DNA of 64,000 bases from Comamonas koreensis. Lineage in GTDB: Bacteria; Pseudomonadota; Gammaproteobacteria; Burkholderiales; Burkholderiaceae_C. Numbering within the stretch: the first letter of the stretch is position 1; the number at the start of each line of letters is the position of its first letter. The notes beneath the pieces were generated by a model. It made no database searches. It was not told where the DNA came from and was given only the letters and a program-made list of their open reading frames with translations. The stretch is taken from NCBI RefSeq assembly GCF_014076495.1, contig NZ_CP043575.1, forward strand, positions 1,798,001 to 1,862,000, in the 5' to 3' direction. A program made the translations under genes and the position numbers. Of the stretch, positions 53,457-63,200 are shown in pieces.

Positions 53457-55288
53457 AGCAAAGAGTCGGGCGTAAAGGGGCTGATGATCTTGAGCATCAG
53501 CCGCAGCGGCAGACTGGCATCGGGCTCGGTGGTCTGGTCTTTCAAGCGGCTGTTCTGCGGCGCCTGCCACAGCAGCTTGCCGTCTTTGAGCACCACATGC
53601 CAAGCGGCGCTCTCCAGCCCCTTCTCGATCATGCCGGCAGCCTGCCCCGAGAGCTTGCGGCTGCGCACCAGCACGGCGATTTCGGTATTTTGCAGCTTGG
53701 AGCGCTGGTCCAGGTTCATCGACCCCACCACCAGCAACTGGCCATCGAGCACCAGCACCTTGCTGTGCAGCATCACACGCCGCCCTTCGCGAAAACTGTT
53801 CTGGCCGCTGCCCAGGCCAAAGGCGGCGCGCAGATCGCTCTCGTCGCTGACCAGCTCGTACAGCTCCACGCCATCGCGCAACAGGTTCTCGCGGTGGCGG
53901 GCGTAGCCGATATGGGCAATGGGCGCGTCGTTGGACGACAGCGAGTTGGTCAGAATGCGCACGCGCACCCCGCGCTGCACGGCATCCTTGAACGCCTGGC
54001 GCATCGATTCGCCGGGTACAAAGTAAGGCGAGACGATCAGCAAATCCTTTTTGGCATAACCTAGCAGCTGCACCAGGCCGTCCACCACCGAATCGGCACT
54101 GGGGCTGTGGCCAGGGTTGCGGGTTTCAGCCAGCGCTCGCAGCTGCGCCAGGCGCTTGTTGTCCAGCACGCCGGGCGCGGCGCTCAGCGCGTTGGTCTGG
54201 CCGTCGGAATCGACCGCCGGTATCTTGCTGGGCGCATCGGCCATCACCACCGAATGGGCCCAGACCAGCGGGACGGTCTGGAGGTCCACTGGCTGCATGT
54301 CCCAGGCGCGCTCGCGCTGCTCGTCGGAGATGGCGCCGCCCGGGCGGGGCTCGCCATCGGGCGGCGAGGGCAGCGCGCCGCCGCTGCTGGCGCTGCGGGC
54401 AGCGGGCTCGGATGCCGCATTCGTCGTATCGTCATCGCCCCCTTTGCCGGGGCGGGCATGGTAGGCCTGCTGCATATCTTCCAAGGTCTTTTTGCTGATC
54501 AGCGACTGCACCGGATAGGCGCGCTCGTTGTTCCAGTAGCTGTCAAAGCTGCTCGACAAGTCCTGCACAGCGGGTCCCATGACGAGCACATCGGTGTCCA
54601 GGAAGTTGGAGCTCTCGTCGTTGTCGAAATAGGCATCACCCAGGTTGCGCCCGCCCATGATGCCCATCACATTGTCGGCCAAAAACAGCTTGTTGTGCAT
54701 GCGCTGCTGCGCGCGCTGGAAATCGGTGGCCGCGTTCCACATGCGGCTGATCGGCGAGTCGCGGTCACCGGGCAGCGGGTTGAACATGCGCATCTCGATA
54801 TTGGGCTCAAAGGCCAGGCGCATCACCTGGGCATTGCGCCCGGTGCCATGGAAGTCGTCGAGCAGCACGCGCACGCGCACGCCCCGGCGCGCGGCATTCA
54901 CGACGCTTTCGAGCAGGCGCGCGGTGCTGGCATCGGCATGGATGGCGTAGTACTGCACATCCAGCGTGTGCTTGGCGCCTTGCACCAGCGCCAGGCGCGC
55001 GCCGTAAGCGGCTTGCGCACCGGCCAGTATCTCGAAGCCCGACACCCCGGGCCCCGCCTTGCTCTCGGCCTTTTGGCGCTGCTGGCTGATCTGCACCAGC
55101 GGGCTGCTGGCCGCTGGCGGCTGGGCCGATGAGACCGGCCTGTCGACCTGGGTGGGCAGCTTGCTGGCGCAGCCGGCGAGCAGCACGGCCGCACACACCA
55201 TCACCAGCCCGCGCCGCAGCTTGGGCCAGGATGTTATCTCAGGGGGGCGTAATGGAGACTGGGCAGAGGTTGGCAAAGCAGTCGGCAT
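53453..55288 (-). CDS. Phospholipase D family lipoprotein (cardiolipin synthase-like)
   Basis: 611 residues from ATG 55288. The N-terminal signal (LRRGLVMVCAAVLLAGC) has lipobox LLAGC near residue 39. Two complete HKD motifs are present: HNKLFLAD near residue 198 and HSKVLVLD near 508, each followed by the GGRN or GSMN stretch. Such pairs form one active site for phosphatidyl transfer or hydrolysis, as in ClsC. Between the halves is a low-complexity insert of about 60 residues rich in Asp, Ser, Ala and Pro (near DDDTTNAASEPAARSASSGG). Frame extends upstream to 55750, but that part lacks coding character. Confidence 0.88.
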   Translation of the reverse strand: MPTALPTSAQSPLRPPEITSWPKLRRGLVMVCAAVLLAGCASKLPTQVDRPVSSAQPPAASSPLVQISQQRQKAESKAGPGVSGFEILAGAQAAYGARLALVQGAKHTLDVQYYAIHADASTARLLESVVNAARRGVRVRVLLDDFHGTGRNAQVMRLAFEPNIEMRMFNPLPGDRDSPISRMWNAATDFQRAQQRMHNKLFLADNVMGIMGGRNLGDAYFDNDESSNFLDTDVLVMGPAVQDLSSSFDSYWNNERAYPVQSLISKKTLEDMQQAYHARPGKGGDDDTTNAASEPAARSASSGGALPSPPDGEPRPGGAISDEQRERAWDMQPVDLQTVPLVWAHSVVMADAPSKIPAVDSDGQTNALSAAPGVLDNKRLAQLRALAETRNPGHSPSADSVVDGLVQLLGYAKKDLLIVSPYFVPGESMRQAFKDAVQRGVRVRILTNSLSSNDAPIAHIGYARHRENLLRDGVELYELVSDESDLRAAFGLGSGQNSFREGRRVMLHSKVLVLDGQLLVVGSMNLDQRSKLQNTEIAVLVRSRKLSGQAAGMIEKGLESAAWHVVLKDGKLLWQAPQNSRLKDQTTEPDASLPLRLMLKIISPFTPDSLL

Positions 55289-55535
55289 GGCGGCAGGTTC
55301 AATCAGTGGGCTGGCGCTATTGTGCGTGAGCGCAAGCCCTTGCGGTGGCCGCGTGGCTGCTTTGGCGGTGCTGTCGTACAGCCAGATGCTGCTCCTGCGT
55401 CGTGGCGCAGCAACGCTGCAGCAAGCGGGGTGGCTGCTCAACAGGGTTTGTGCCTGGGCCGTTGCTGCAGGCCTGCCGCTAGGATTGCTGAAAACATTCG
55501 AAAATATTTTATCGATAGCCAAAGGAGGCCTGCTT

Positions 55536-55787
55536 ATGCTGCGATCACTGCGCTTTTCCACACTGGTGCTGCTGCTGGCGGCCATGGCCATGCCGCCCGA
55601 GAACGCCTGGGCCGCGCGCAAGAAAAAGACCGAGGCCACGCAGGCGGCCAAGAAGCCGGCCAGAGTCAAGGTCAAACGCCAGCGCAGCAGTGCCGAAACC
55701 CTGGCCGAGCGCGACCGCCGGCTGCTGCGCGAATGCAAGGGGCTGCCCAATGCGGGCGCCTGCCTGGGCTACGCCAAGAGCCCCTAA
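55536..55787 (+). CDS. Small exported basic protein of unknown function
   Basis: 83 residues from ATG 55536, with a near-consensus SD (AAAGGAGG). A clear signal peptide (MLRSLRFSTLVLLLAAMAMP) would be cleaved after AWA near residue 26. The mature part of about 57 residues is very basic (ARKKKTEATQAAKKPARVKV) and ends with two Cys in LRECKGLPNAGACLGYAKSP. It could bind nucleic acid or the envelope in the periplasm; no family is known to me. Confidence 0.75.
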   Translation: MLRSLRFSTLVLLLAAMAMPPENAWAARKKKTEATQAAKKPARVKVKRQRSSAETLAERDRRLLRECKGLPNAGACLGYAKSP

Positions 55788-55876
55788 CACCACCCTTGAT
55801 ACGTCGTTACCTGGCCGGCCGCACAAAGCCTTGTCGTACGCCTGCACTGCCTGCGGCTTGGCGCCTCGTCTCAACC

Positions 55877-55893
55877 GCAAACCTTCGGTTTGC
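55877..55893. terminator. Small hairpin between convergent genes
   Basis: GCAAACC pairs with GGTTTGC around TTC. Neither side has a U-tract, so it is a weak candidate terminator between the small exported protein gene and ribD. Confidence 0.4.
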
Positions 55894-55925
55894 TGGGTCG
55901 TGTGAGAGGCTCTAATGCGCTTGAA

Positions 55926-57050
55926 TCAGAAAGCGCCATGGCCCTGGATCCGGGCGAGCACGCGCAGGTCGGCGCCCAAGGGCTCGATCGAGCGAATATC
56001 CAAGGCGGGCGCCTGATCTAGCTTTTGCAGCGCCATGCCGGCAAACGCGGGCAGGCCCTGGCCGAGCAGCTTGGGCGCCAGGTAGAGCAGGCACTCGTCG
56101 ACGAGGCCTGCCTGCAGCAGCGCGCCATTCAAGATGCCGCCCGCTTCGACATGCAGCTCGTTGACTTCCCGTTGGCCCAGGTCTTGCATCAGGGCGGCCA
56201 GGTCGATGCGGTGGGCAGGGCCTGCGGCGTGTGGAGGCGGTAGGCGCACGATGGTGGCGCCCACGGCTTGCAGCGCCGCCTGGCGCGCGCTGTCTTCGCT
56301 GTGGGTGTAGACCAGCACTTCGCGCTCTGCGGCAAAAATGCGGGCCTGCGGGGGGGTGCGCAGCTGGCTGTCCAGCACCACCAGGCGCGGTTGCCGAGGC
56401 GTCTGCACATAGCGCACATCCAGCGCCGGATCATCGGCCAGCACGGTGCCCACGCCCGTCAGGATGGCGCAGGCCCTGGCGCGCCAGTGGTGGCCATCGG
56501 CCCGGGCTGCTTCGCCGGTGATCCACTGGCTGCTGCCATCGGGCAAGGCGGTGGCGCCATCGAGCGACATGGCGGCCTTGAGCCGCACCCAGGGTTGCTT
56601 GCGCACCATGCGGCTGAAAAAGCCGATGTTGAGTTCGCGCGAAGCCTCGCCGCCGTCCTCGGGCGCGCAGACCACGACCTCCACCCCCGCTGCGCGCAGA
56701 CGCGCAAAACCCATGCCCGCGACCAGCGGGTTCGGATCGGTGATGGCGCCCACCACTTTGGCAATGCCGGCGGCGGCCAGCGCATCGCAGCAAGGCCCCG
56801 TGCGGCCGTGGTGTGCACAGGGCTCCAGGGTGACATAGGCGGTCGCGCCTGCGGTGCTGTGGCCGCGAGCGGCCGCATCGCGCAAGGCCATGATTTCTGC
56901 GTGCGGCCCACCCGCGCGCTGGGTGTGGCCCTGGCCGATCACCTGGCCGTCTGCGGCGACCAGCACGCACCCTACGCGGGGATTGGGCGAGGTAATGAAC
57001 AGGGCGCTGGCAGCCAGTTCCAGCGCGGTTTGCAGGTGTGGATCAGTCAT
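55926..57050 (-). CDS. ribD: Bifunctional riboflavin biosynthesis protein RibD
   Basis: Deaminates and then reduces the pyrimidine intermediates of riboflavin synthesis. 374 residues from ATG 57050 (MTDPHLQTALELAASAL). The N-terminal deaminase has zinc ligands in GGPHAEIMALRDA and LEPCAHHGRTGPCCDAL. The C-terminal reductase starts near residue 150 (PWVRLKAAMSLDG) and has the NELHVEAGG motif. ribE/ribBA/ribH do not follow. No FMN riboswitch pattern is seen upstream. It diverges from the pilus operon. Confidence 0.96.
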   Translation of the reverse strand: MTDPHLQTALELAASALFITSPNPRVGCVLVAADGQVIGQGHTQRAGGPHAEIMALRDAAARGHSTAGATAYVTLEPCAHHGRTGPCCDALAAAGIAKVVGAITDPNPLVAGMGFARLRAAGVEVVVCAPEDGGEASRELNIGFFSRMVRKQPWVRLKAAMSLDGATALPDGSSQWITGEAARADGHHWRARACAILTGVGTVLADDPALDVRYVQTPRQPRLVVLDSQLRTPPQARIFAAEREVLVYTHSEDSARQAALQAVGATIVRLPPPHAAGPAHRIDLAALMQDLGQREVNELHVEAGGILNGALLQAGLVDECLLYLAPKLLGQGLPAFAGMALQKLDQAPALDIRSIEPLGADLRVLARIQGHGAF

Positions 57051-57232
57051 GGAGCTTGGTCGCAATAGGGCTGGTACGGAGGGGCAGGGCATGGAGGGTC
57101 AGGCCCGCTCGATGATTATCGGCGCAACACCGCGCCGGCTCTGCATTGGCACTGCTGTCAGCCCCAGCGCATTTAATTTTTAAATCGAAAAAAGACTTTA
57201 CGCCGTCGTGTGAAGCATAAATAATCAATCAC

Positions 57233-57811
57233 ATGAATTCAATAGTTTTAATTAATTTATTGAAACATCAACGCGGGTGCCGGCACAGCGGGCTGACCGC
57301 GGTCGAGCTGATGGTAGTGGTCAGCGTGCTGGCCATTATCGCGAGCCTGGCCGTGCCCAGTGCGAGCGGGCTGCTGCAGCGCTGGCGCGTGCGGCAGTCG
57401 CTCGAGGCCATGCATTCTGCGGTATTTCTGGCGCGCTCCGAAGCCATCAAGCGCAGTGGCCTTGTGGCCTTGCAGAGGATTGCCGACAGCGGGCATTGCC
57501 GGGCACAAGCCACCAGCAGTGACTGGAGCTGCGGATGGCAGGTCTGTGTGCATGCGCTGGGCCAGCAGCAGTGCGCCGACGATGCACCGGTAGTGCAGCG
57601 CTTTGAAACGCCGCCGGGCCTGCAGGTGCAGCGCAACAGCCTGGGTGAAGGTATCCGCTTTGACCGCTGGGGCATGCCGGTGGCAGGTTTTGCCTTTGCG
57701 CTGCTCCCCGAGGGAAAAACGCTGGAGCACCCAGCCGCCAAGGGCCTGTGCACCAGCCGGGGTGGGCGTGTGCGGGTTGTCGACGGCCCCAGCTGCAGCC
57801 CCAGGAGCTAG
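57233..57811 (+). CDS. fimT: Type IV pilus minor pilin, FimT/FimU type (GspH-like)
   Basis: 192 residues. The prepilin cleavage site is HSG followed by LTAVELMVVVSVLAIIASLA, with Glu at +5 and a hydrophobic helix. The GspH/FimT C-terminal domain has four Cys. The ATG at 57233 gives a 20-residue leader but lacks an SD; a TTG at 57260 would give 11 residues. AT-rich DNA precedes it (57170-57232), the likely operon promoter. Minor pilins prime pilus assembly. Overlap or 3-4 bp gaps link it to pilV. Confidence 0.9.
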   Translation: MNSIVLINLLKHQRGCRHSGLTAVELMVVVSVLAIIASLAVPSASGLLQRWRVRQSLEAMHSAVFLARSEAIKRSGLVALQRIADSGHCRAQATSSDWSCGWQVCVHALGQQQCADDAPVVQRFETPPGLQVQRNSLGEGIRFDRWGMPVAGFAFALLPEGKTLEHPAAKGLCTSRGGRVRVVDGPSCSPRS

Positions 57812-57814
57812 GCG

Positions 57815-58510
57815 ATGCGCATCTTCGTGCCCACCCACCCGCAGGCCTCCCTCTCACGTGGCATCAGCTTGCTGGAGTCACTGGTGGCCATGGTGGTGCT
57901 GGTGTTGGGCGTGTTGGCGATGCTGGCCATGCAGCTGCGCACGCTCGCCGATGTGCAAACCAGCACCCGCCGTGTACAGGCTATTCGTTTGATCGAAGAC
58001 CTGGGCGAGCGCATACGCGCCAACCCCCGTGCCTGGGACCAGCTGGAGCACTATCTGAGCGATTGGCAGCATGCTGCGGCAGCGCCGCCCAGGTCCTGCA
58101 GTGCGCAGGCTTGCAGCGCCGCTGAGCTGGCGCAGCATGAATTGGCGCAATGGCGCCTGCAGGTGGCGCGCAGTTTGCCACTGGGGCAGTCCCGGATTTT
58201 TCTGGCGCCCGGCGAAGCGGTGGGCGCCAACCGGCGCCAGCTGGGCGTGATGGTCCGCTGGCGTGACAGTACGCATGCCCCCTTGGGTGCCTCCGATCCG
58301 GCGCTGTACTGGGACTTGGTCGATGCCACCCGCCGAGTGGGCGAGGGAGGGGGCGCAGATGCAGTGGAGGAACGCGGCGGCGAGGTAGTCTGCCAGGATG
58401 GCGATGGCGGTCTGCGCTACAGCTGCCACCTGCAGTACCTGGCCTTGAACGCACGCTGCACGGCAGAGCGCATGGGCAGCGCCGTGCACTACCACTGCGG
58501 AGGGACTTGA
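57815..58510 (+). CDS. pilV: Type IV pilus minor pilin PilV
   Basis: 231 residues. Class III signal: MRIFVPTHPQASLSRG, cleaved before ISLLESLVAMVVLVLGVLAM, with Glu at +5. The C-terminal domain has an AVGANRRQLGVMVRWRD stretch, matching PilV modification proteins. It starts 3 bp after fimT and its stop overlaps closely with pilW, so it lies inside the operon. Confidence 0.92.
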   Translation: MRIFVPTHPQASLSRGISLLESLVAMVVLVLGVLAMLAMQLRTLADVQTSTRRVQAIRLIEDLGERIRANPRAWDQLEHYLSDWQHAAAAPPRSCSAQACSAAELAQHELAQWRLQVARSLPLGQSRIFLAPGEAVGANRRQLGVMVRWRDSTHAPLGASDPALYWDLVDATRRVGEGGGADAVEERGGEVVCQDGDGGLRYSCHLQYLALNARCTAERMGSAVHYHCGGT

Positions 58511-58511
58511 T

Positions 58512-59411
58512 ATGCTGGACCAGCGTCATTCCGCATGGGCCTTCGATCTGATCGGCACGCGGCGCCGCGCCATGGATCGCGGACAGCATGGCTTTAGCCT
58601 GGTCGAGCTGATGGTGGGCCTGGCGCTGGGCCTGCTGGTGGTGGCCGCGGCCAGCGTCGCCTTGCTGACCTCGCGCAGCCTGGCAGGCACCGTGAGCGAA
58701 GCCAGCCATCTGCAGCAGCAGGCCAGTTATGCCTTGCGCGTCATCGGCCAGCAATTGCGCCCATCGGGCAGCCTGTACCTGAACCTGCAGCTGCCCGCAG
58801 GTGCGGACCCCACGCTCAGCGCCGCGTTGACGCCAGCAGCTTTTGAGACGGCAGCCCCGGCGGTTGGCAGCGCCCGCGGCTATGCGCCGCGCGCCGATGC
58901 CTTGCGGGGCAGCGATAGCAGCCTGGCGGCCGGCTTGCGGCGCTACAAGCAGCCTGTCTTTGCCCAGGCCGGCCTGGCTGCGCAAGCGCGCAACTGCCTG
59001 GGCGGGCCGGTGGATGCCAGCGCCGATCTGCGGCTGGAATCGCGCTTTAGCCTGCGTGGTCAGGTGCTGCGCTGTGGTGGCAACGATACCGCTGCATCGC
59101 CGCAGCCCTTGGTGGACAACGTCGCGGCCTTTCGCCTGCGTTATTTGCGCATGCAGGCGGCGGGCGCGGCGCAGCCGCAGCTGCAGTACGTCAATGCGCA
59201 GCAGGCAAGCGGCGATTGGTCGCAGGTTGTTGCGGTCGAGGTCTGCCTGGTGCTATTTGGCCGCCAAGCTGGCCCACTGCCTGCCGGCAGCGGCTACACC
59301 GGTTGCGACGGTGAATGGGTGGAGCTGGCCGACCTGCCCGGCGCGCGCCAAGGGCGCATGCACCGCAGCTTTCGCAACCTGTTCCAGCTGCGCAGCCAGG
59401 GCAGCCTATGA
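58512..59411 (+). CDS. pilW: Type IV pilus minor pilin PilW
   Basis: 299 residues. Prepilin site QHG followed by FSLVELMVGLALGLLVVAAA. From ATG 58512 the leader is 27 residues, unusually long; an internal ATG at 58572 (MDRGQHG) would give a 7-residue leader typical of pilins but has no SD. The C-terminal domain (NVAAFRLRYLRMQA, VVAVEVCLVLFGRQ) matches PilW. Stop and pilX start overlap in ATGA. Confidence 0.92.
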   Translation: MLDQRHSAWAFDLIGTRRRAMDRGQHGFSLVELMVGLALGLLVVAAASVALLTSRSLAGTVSEASHLQQQASYALRVIGQQLRPSGSLYLNLQLPAGADPTLSAALTPAAFETAAPAVGSARGYAPRADALRGSDSSLAAGLRRYKQPVFAQAGLAAQARNCLGGPVDASADLRLESRFSLRGQVLRCGGNDTAASPQPLVDNVAAFRLRYLRMQAAGAAQPQLQYVNAQQASGDWSQVVAVEVCLVLFGRQAGPLPAGSGYTGCDGEWVELADLPGARQGRMHRSFRNLFQLRSQGSL

Positions 59412-60199
59412 CAAGGCCCCGCCACGCCCGCTATTGCCATGGCCGTCACCGCGCCCGGGGCGCAGCCTTGCTGACGGTGCTGGTCTTTGGCATGTTGTCG
59501 ATGCTGCTGGTCCTGTGGTCGGCGCGCACGGCCTGGTATGGCGAGTTGGTGGCCGGCAACGATGCCGATTACCAGCGGGCGTTCGAGGCGGCAGAGGCCT
59601 TGCTGCTTGATGCCGAACTGGATATCCGTGGCGAACGGGCCGATGGCCGGCCCTGTGCCTATGGCGGCCTGCCACGAGGCGCTTCAGCCAGCGTTTGCCG
59701 CAGCGGCGGCACCACCCGTGTGCCGTTGGAGAACGCCGACGTGCCGGTGTTTTTGGCCCAGCTCAGCGCCCAGCCGCAGCGCTGCATCGACGCGCTCTGT
59801 GCCAAGCGGGTCGGCCGCCAGGATATCTGGAATGCGCCGGCAGCGGGCACAGCAGCCCGTCGCGCGGGCGAGCAGGACCTGTTTGCGCTGATGCGGGCCG
59901 GCACCGGCGCGCGCTATGGCCAGTACACCGGCGCGCAGCTGGGCGATGCAGACCACCCGGCCCATCCCATCCTGGCGGACAGGAGCGCGCCCGACACCGG
60001 CGGCTGGTACTGGATCGAAGTCATCCCCTATACCGACAGCAAGCCCGGGCTCATCAGCAATGCGCCGGCCCACCAGCTGGAACTTGCCGGGCTGACGCCG
60101 CATGTGGTCTACCGCATCACCGCGGTGGCCTTTGGCAGAAAGCCGGACACCCTGGTGGTGCTGGAGCAGAGCTACGCACGTCCCAGGCGCAAAGATTGA
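59408..60199 (+). CDS. pilX: Type IV pilus minor pilin PilX
   Basis: 263 residues from ATG 59408, overlapping pilW by 4 nt. A basic leader (MTRPRHARYCHGRHRARG) precedes AALLTVLVFGMLSMLLVLWS. As usual for PilX, the +5 Glu is absent. The AFEAAEALLLDAELDI stretch follows the helix as in other PilX proteins. It is 9 bp upstream of pilY1; in other species PilX recruits PilY1 to the pilus tip. Confidence 0.9.
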   Translation: MTRPRHARYCHGRHRARGAALLTVLVFGMLSMLLVLWSARTAWYGELVAGNDADYQRAFEAAEALLLDAELDIRGERADGRPCAYGGLPRGASASVCRSGGTTRVPLENADVPVFLAQLSAQPQRCIDALCAKRVGRQDIWNAPAAGTAARRAGEQDLFALMRAGTGARYGQYTGAQLGDADHPAHPILADRSAPDTGGWYWIEVIPYTDSKPGLISNAPAHQLELAGLTPHVVYRITAVAFGRKPDTLVVLEQSYARPRRKD

Positions 60200-60208
60200 G
60201 AGGCAGAT

Positions 60209-63200
60209 ATGGATGGCACCAGAGCAAGCATCGTTGCACACCGCAAACCCCCAAACCAGCGGCAGGCCGCACTGGTCTGCCTGGCGCTGCTGCCCGCTGC
60301 TGCCTGGCCCTTGGAGCTGGCTACCGCGCCTGCCGGTGGTGCCAGCGTCTTTGTTGCGCCCAATATCATTGTCTCCATCGATGACTCGGCTGCGATGCAG
60401 CGCCGCTTGGGCAGCGCCGAGCCTGGAGTCGCCAGCATCACGGCGCCGGGTGGCGACGGCCGCTGGGATGCGCGGGCGCAGCGCATCGCCGTGCTGCGCC
60501 ATGCCCTCAAGGAGGTGCTGGGCGATGGACAGCAACTGCCCGATGGCACCATCCGCCTGGCCTGGCAGGCGATGTGGAACCATGGCGCTGCGCCTGGTGG
60601 CGGGCCCGGTGGCATGGTGCAGGGCCAGCGGCGCAGGCCCGGGGCCAGCACGGTCAACAGCCCGCGTTTGGCCATCAATGGCATGCAGGCGCTGCAGGGC
60701 CGCCATCGTCAGCATTTTCTGGCCTTTGCCGATTCGCTCCGCACCGGCCACCGCAGTGACCTGCACCACCTGCTCGGCCAGGCCGATGCCTACCTGCGCC
60801 GGCCGCTCGGCCCGCAAGGGCCCTGGGCCAGCCAACCGGGCGCTGTCACTGCGGCCAGCAGCACCTACCTGGGCTGCCGCCGCAACTACCACATTGTGCT
60901 GGCGGGCAGCCGCTGGGCTGGCCCGGCCAGCGGCGGTGCGCAAGACGACCACACCCGCGCCAGAACCTTGCCCGACGGCCAGGTCTACGGCAGTGGCAGC
61001 GCCGCGCAAAGGGCTGCCACCCAGCTCTACAGCGATGCGGTTCCAAGCACCTTGGCGGACTGGGCGTTTCGCAGCTGGGCCGACCCTTTGCAGCGGGCAG
61101 GCCTGAGCGGCAGTCTGGCGCCTGACGCCGGTTACCGCCAGGCACCGCCCCGGGAGCGTTTTGGGGATGGAAGCGGCCGGAATGCCGTGCTGGAGCGCTA
61201 CTGGAACCCGCGCTACAACCCCGCCAGCTGGCCCCATCTGCAGACCTACACGGTCGGCATTGGCCTGGATGCCAGCACCTGGCCGGGTGCGCAGCAGATT
61301 CTGGCGCCCACGCAGCAACTGCCATTGGGCTATGACGGCAGCTTTGCCGCGCTGGCCAGCGGCGACGTCCGCTGGCCCGATATGCAGGCGCAGGGCGAGG
61401 GCGTGCGTGCGCTGGATTTGTGGCATGCGGCGCTCAATGGGCGGGGCCGCTTTTATGCCGCAACGCATGGGCAGGATGTGGCCCATGCGTTGCGCAGTAT
61501 TTTCAGCGAGATACAGGCCCAGCAGGCAGGCGGTGCGGCCGGCAAAGGTGCGGCCGGCCCAGGCGCAGTCACGGCCAGCACTGGTGCCGCCAGCGCCAGC
61601 CAGGCGATTGCCCAGGATGCCTTGCTGTTCAGCGCCAGCTATGACCCGGGCCGGGCCTGGTCCGGCGCCATCCAGGCCCAGGCCATGGGCAGTGACGGCC
61701 GCTTGCAGCCGGCGTCCGGATGGGGCGGGCAGACAACGGCGGACAAGCTCGATGCCATCGCCTGGCAGCAGCGCCTGGTGCTGACTTGGGGCGATGTGCA
61801 GCAGCGCGGCGTGCCTTTTCGCTGGGCGGCAGATGACATCTACTTGAGTGCGGCGCACAAGCAGGCCCTGCAAGGCCCTGCCGATAGCGCGCAAGGCCAG
61901 GCCAGCGGCGAGCAGCGCCTCCACTACCTGCGTGGAGAGCGCCGCCATGAAGTGCAGCATGGCGGTAACCTGCGCAACCGGCATTCGCGCCAAGGCGATA
62001 TCGTGCATTCGCAGATCTGGTACCTGGGCAAGCCTTCGGCCCGCTACCACGAGGCGAGCTATCTGGACTTTGTGCTGCGCCACCAAAACCGCCTGCCCAT
62101 GCTCTATGTCGGCGGCAATGACGGCATGCTGCACGGCTTCTCGGCCCATACGGGCGAGGAAAAAATAGCCTATGTGCCCCGGGGCGTGATCCCCAGCCTG
62201 CAGGGCTTGACCAGCCCGGCCTACGATGGCCAGCACCGCTATTTTGTCGATGGCTCGCCGCTGGCGGGTGACGCCAACCTGGGCAGCGCCAGCAGCCCGC
62301 GCTGGCGCAGCTTGCTGGCCGGCACCCTGGGCGCCGGGGGCAAGGGCTATTTTGTGCTTGATGTCACTGAACCGGAGACGGCCTTTGCCGAGGGGCAGGC
62401 GTCAGAGTTGGTGCTGATGGACCGCAGCTGGCATGCGACGGAATCTGCGCCGCGCTGCGATGCGGAGACGGGCGCCGCGCTGCAGGCTTGCACACAGCTG
62501 GCCGAGGCCTTTGCCGATATCGGCCATATCACCGCCAGCCCGTCCCGCGATGACATCGACCCGCAGCGCACAACGCAGATCGCACAACTGAACAATGGCC
62601 GCTGGGCGCTGGTGCTGGGCAATGGCTACAACAGCGCCAATGGCCGCCCGGTGCTGTTGATCCAGTACCTCGATGGCGGGCGTGAGCTGCTGCGCTTGGT
62701 GGCGACGGGCAATGCATCGGCGCAGGCCTGCAGGCAGCAAACGCCGCCCCAGGCGCATTGCAGCCAGCTGGAGGACAACGGCTTGTCTGCCCCGCGCCTG
62801 GTCGACATCAATGGCGACGGCCGCCCCGATGTGGTCTATGCCGGTGACAACCAGGGCAATCTCTGGAAGTTTCTGATCAGCTCGGACGATGACACGCAAT
62901 GGGGTGTGGCGCAGTGGGGTGCACTGGCGGCAACGACCAGCAACCATGGCACTGCCGGCGTGCCACTCTACCAAGCCCGGGGCGGCGCGCGCAGCGCGCC
63001 TGGTCAGCGCACATGGCGCCAACCCATCAGCACGGCGCCCTTGGTGCGCAGCAATGACCGTCTGCGCACGCTGCAGCAGGCGGGCGGCCAGCGCCAGGTG
63101 CCTGTCGGTGGCTTGGTGGTCGCCTTTGGCACCGGCCGCAATGCCAGCCGCCAGGATCCGCAAGACGACCGCGTGCAGAGCCTCTATGCGGTGCTCGATA

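Noticed and set aside
57051..57232. FMN riboswitch upstream of ribD, or sigma-54 promoter upstream of fimT
   Set aside because: No RFN-like conserved blocks were found; the only TGGCAC-like site has 11 instead of 10 bp between GG and GC.
59684..62236. 850-codon open frame antisense to pilX and pilY1
   Set aside because: Same GC artefact; overlapping genes have signal peptides, pilin helices and family motifs on the plus strand.
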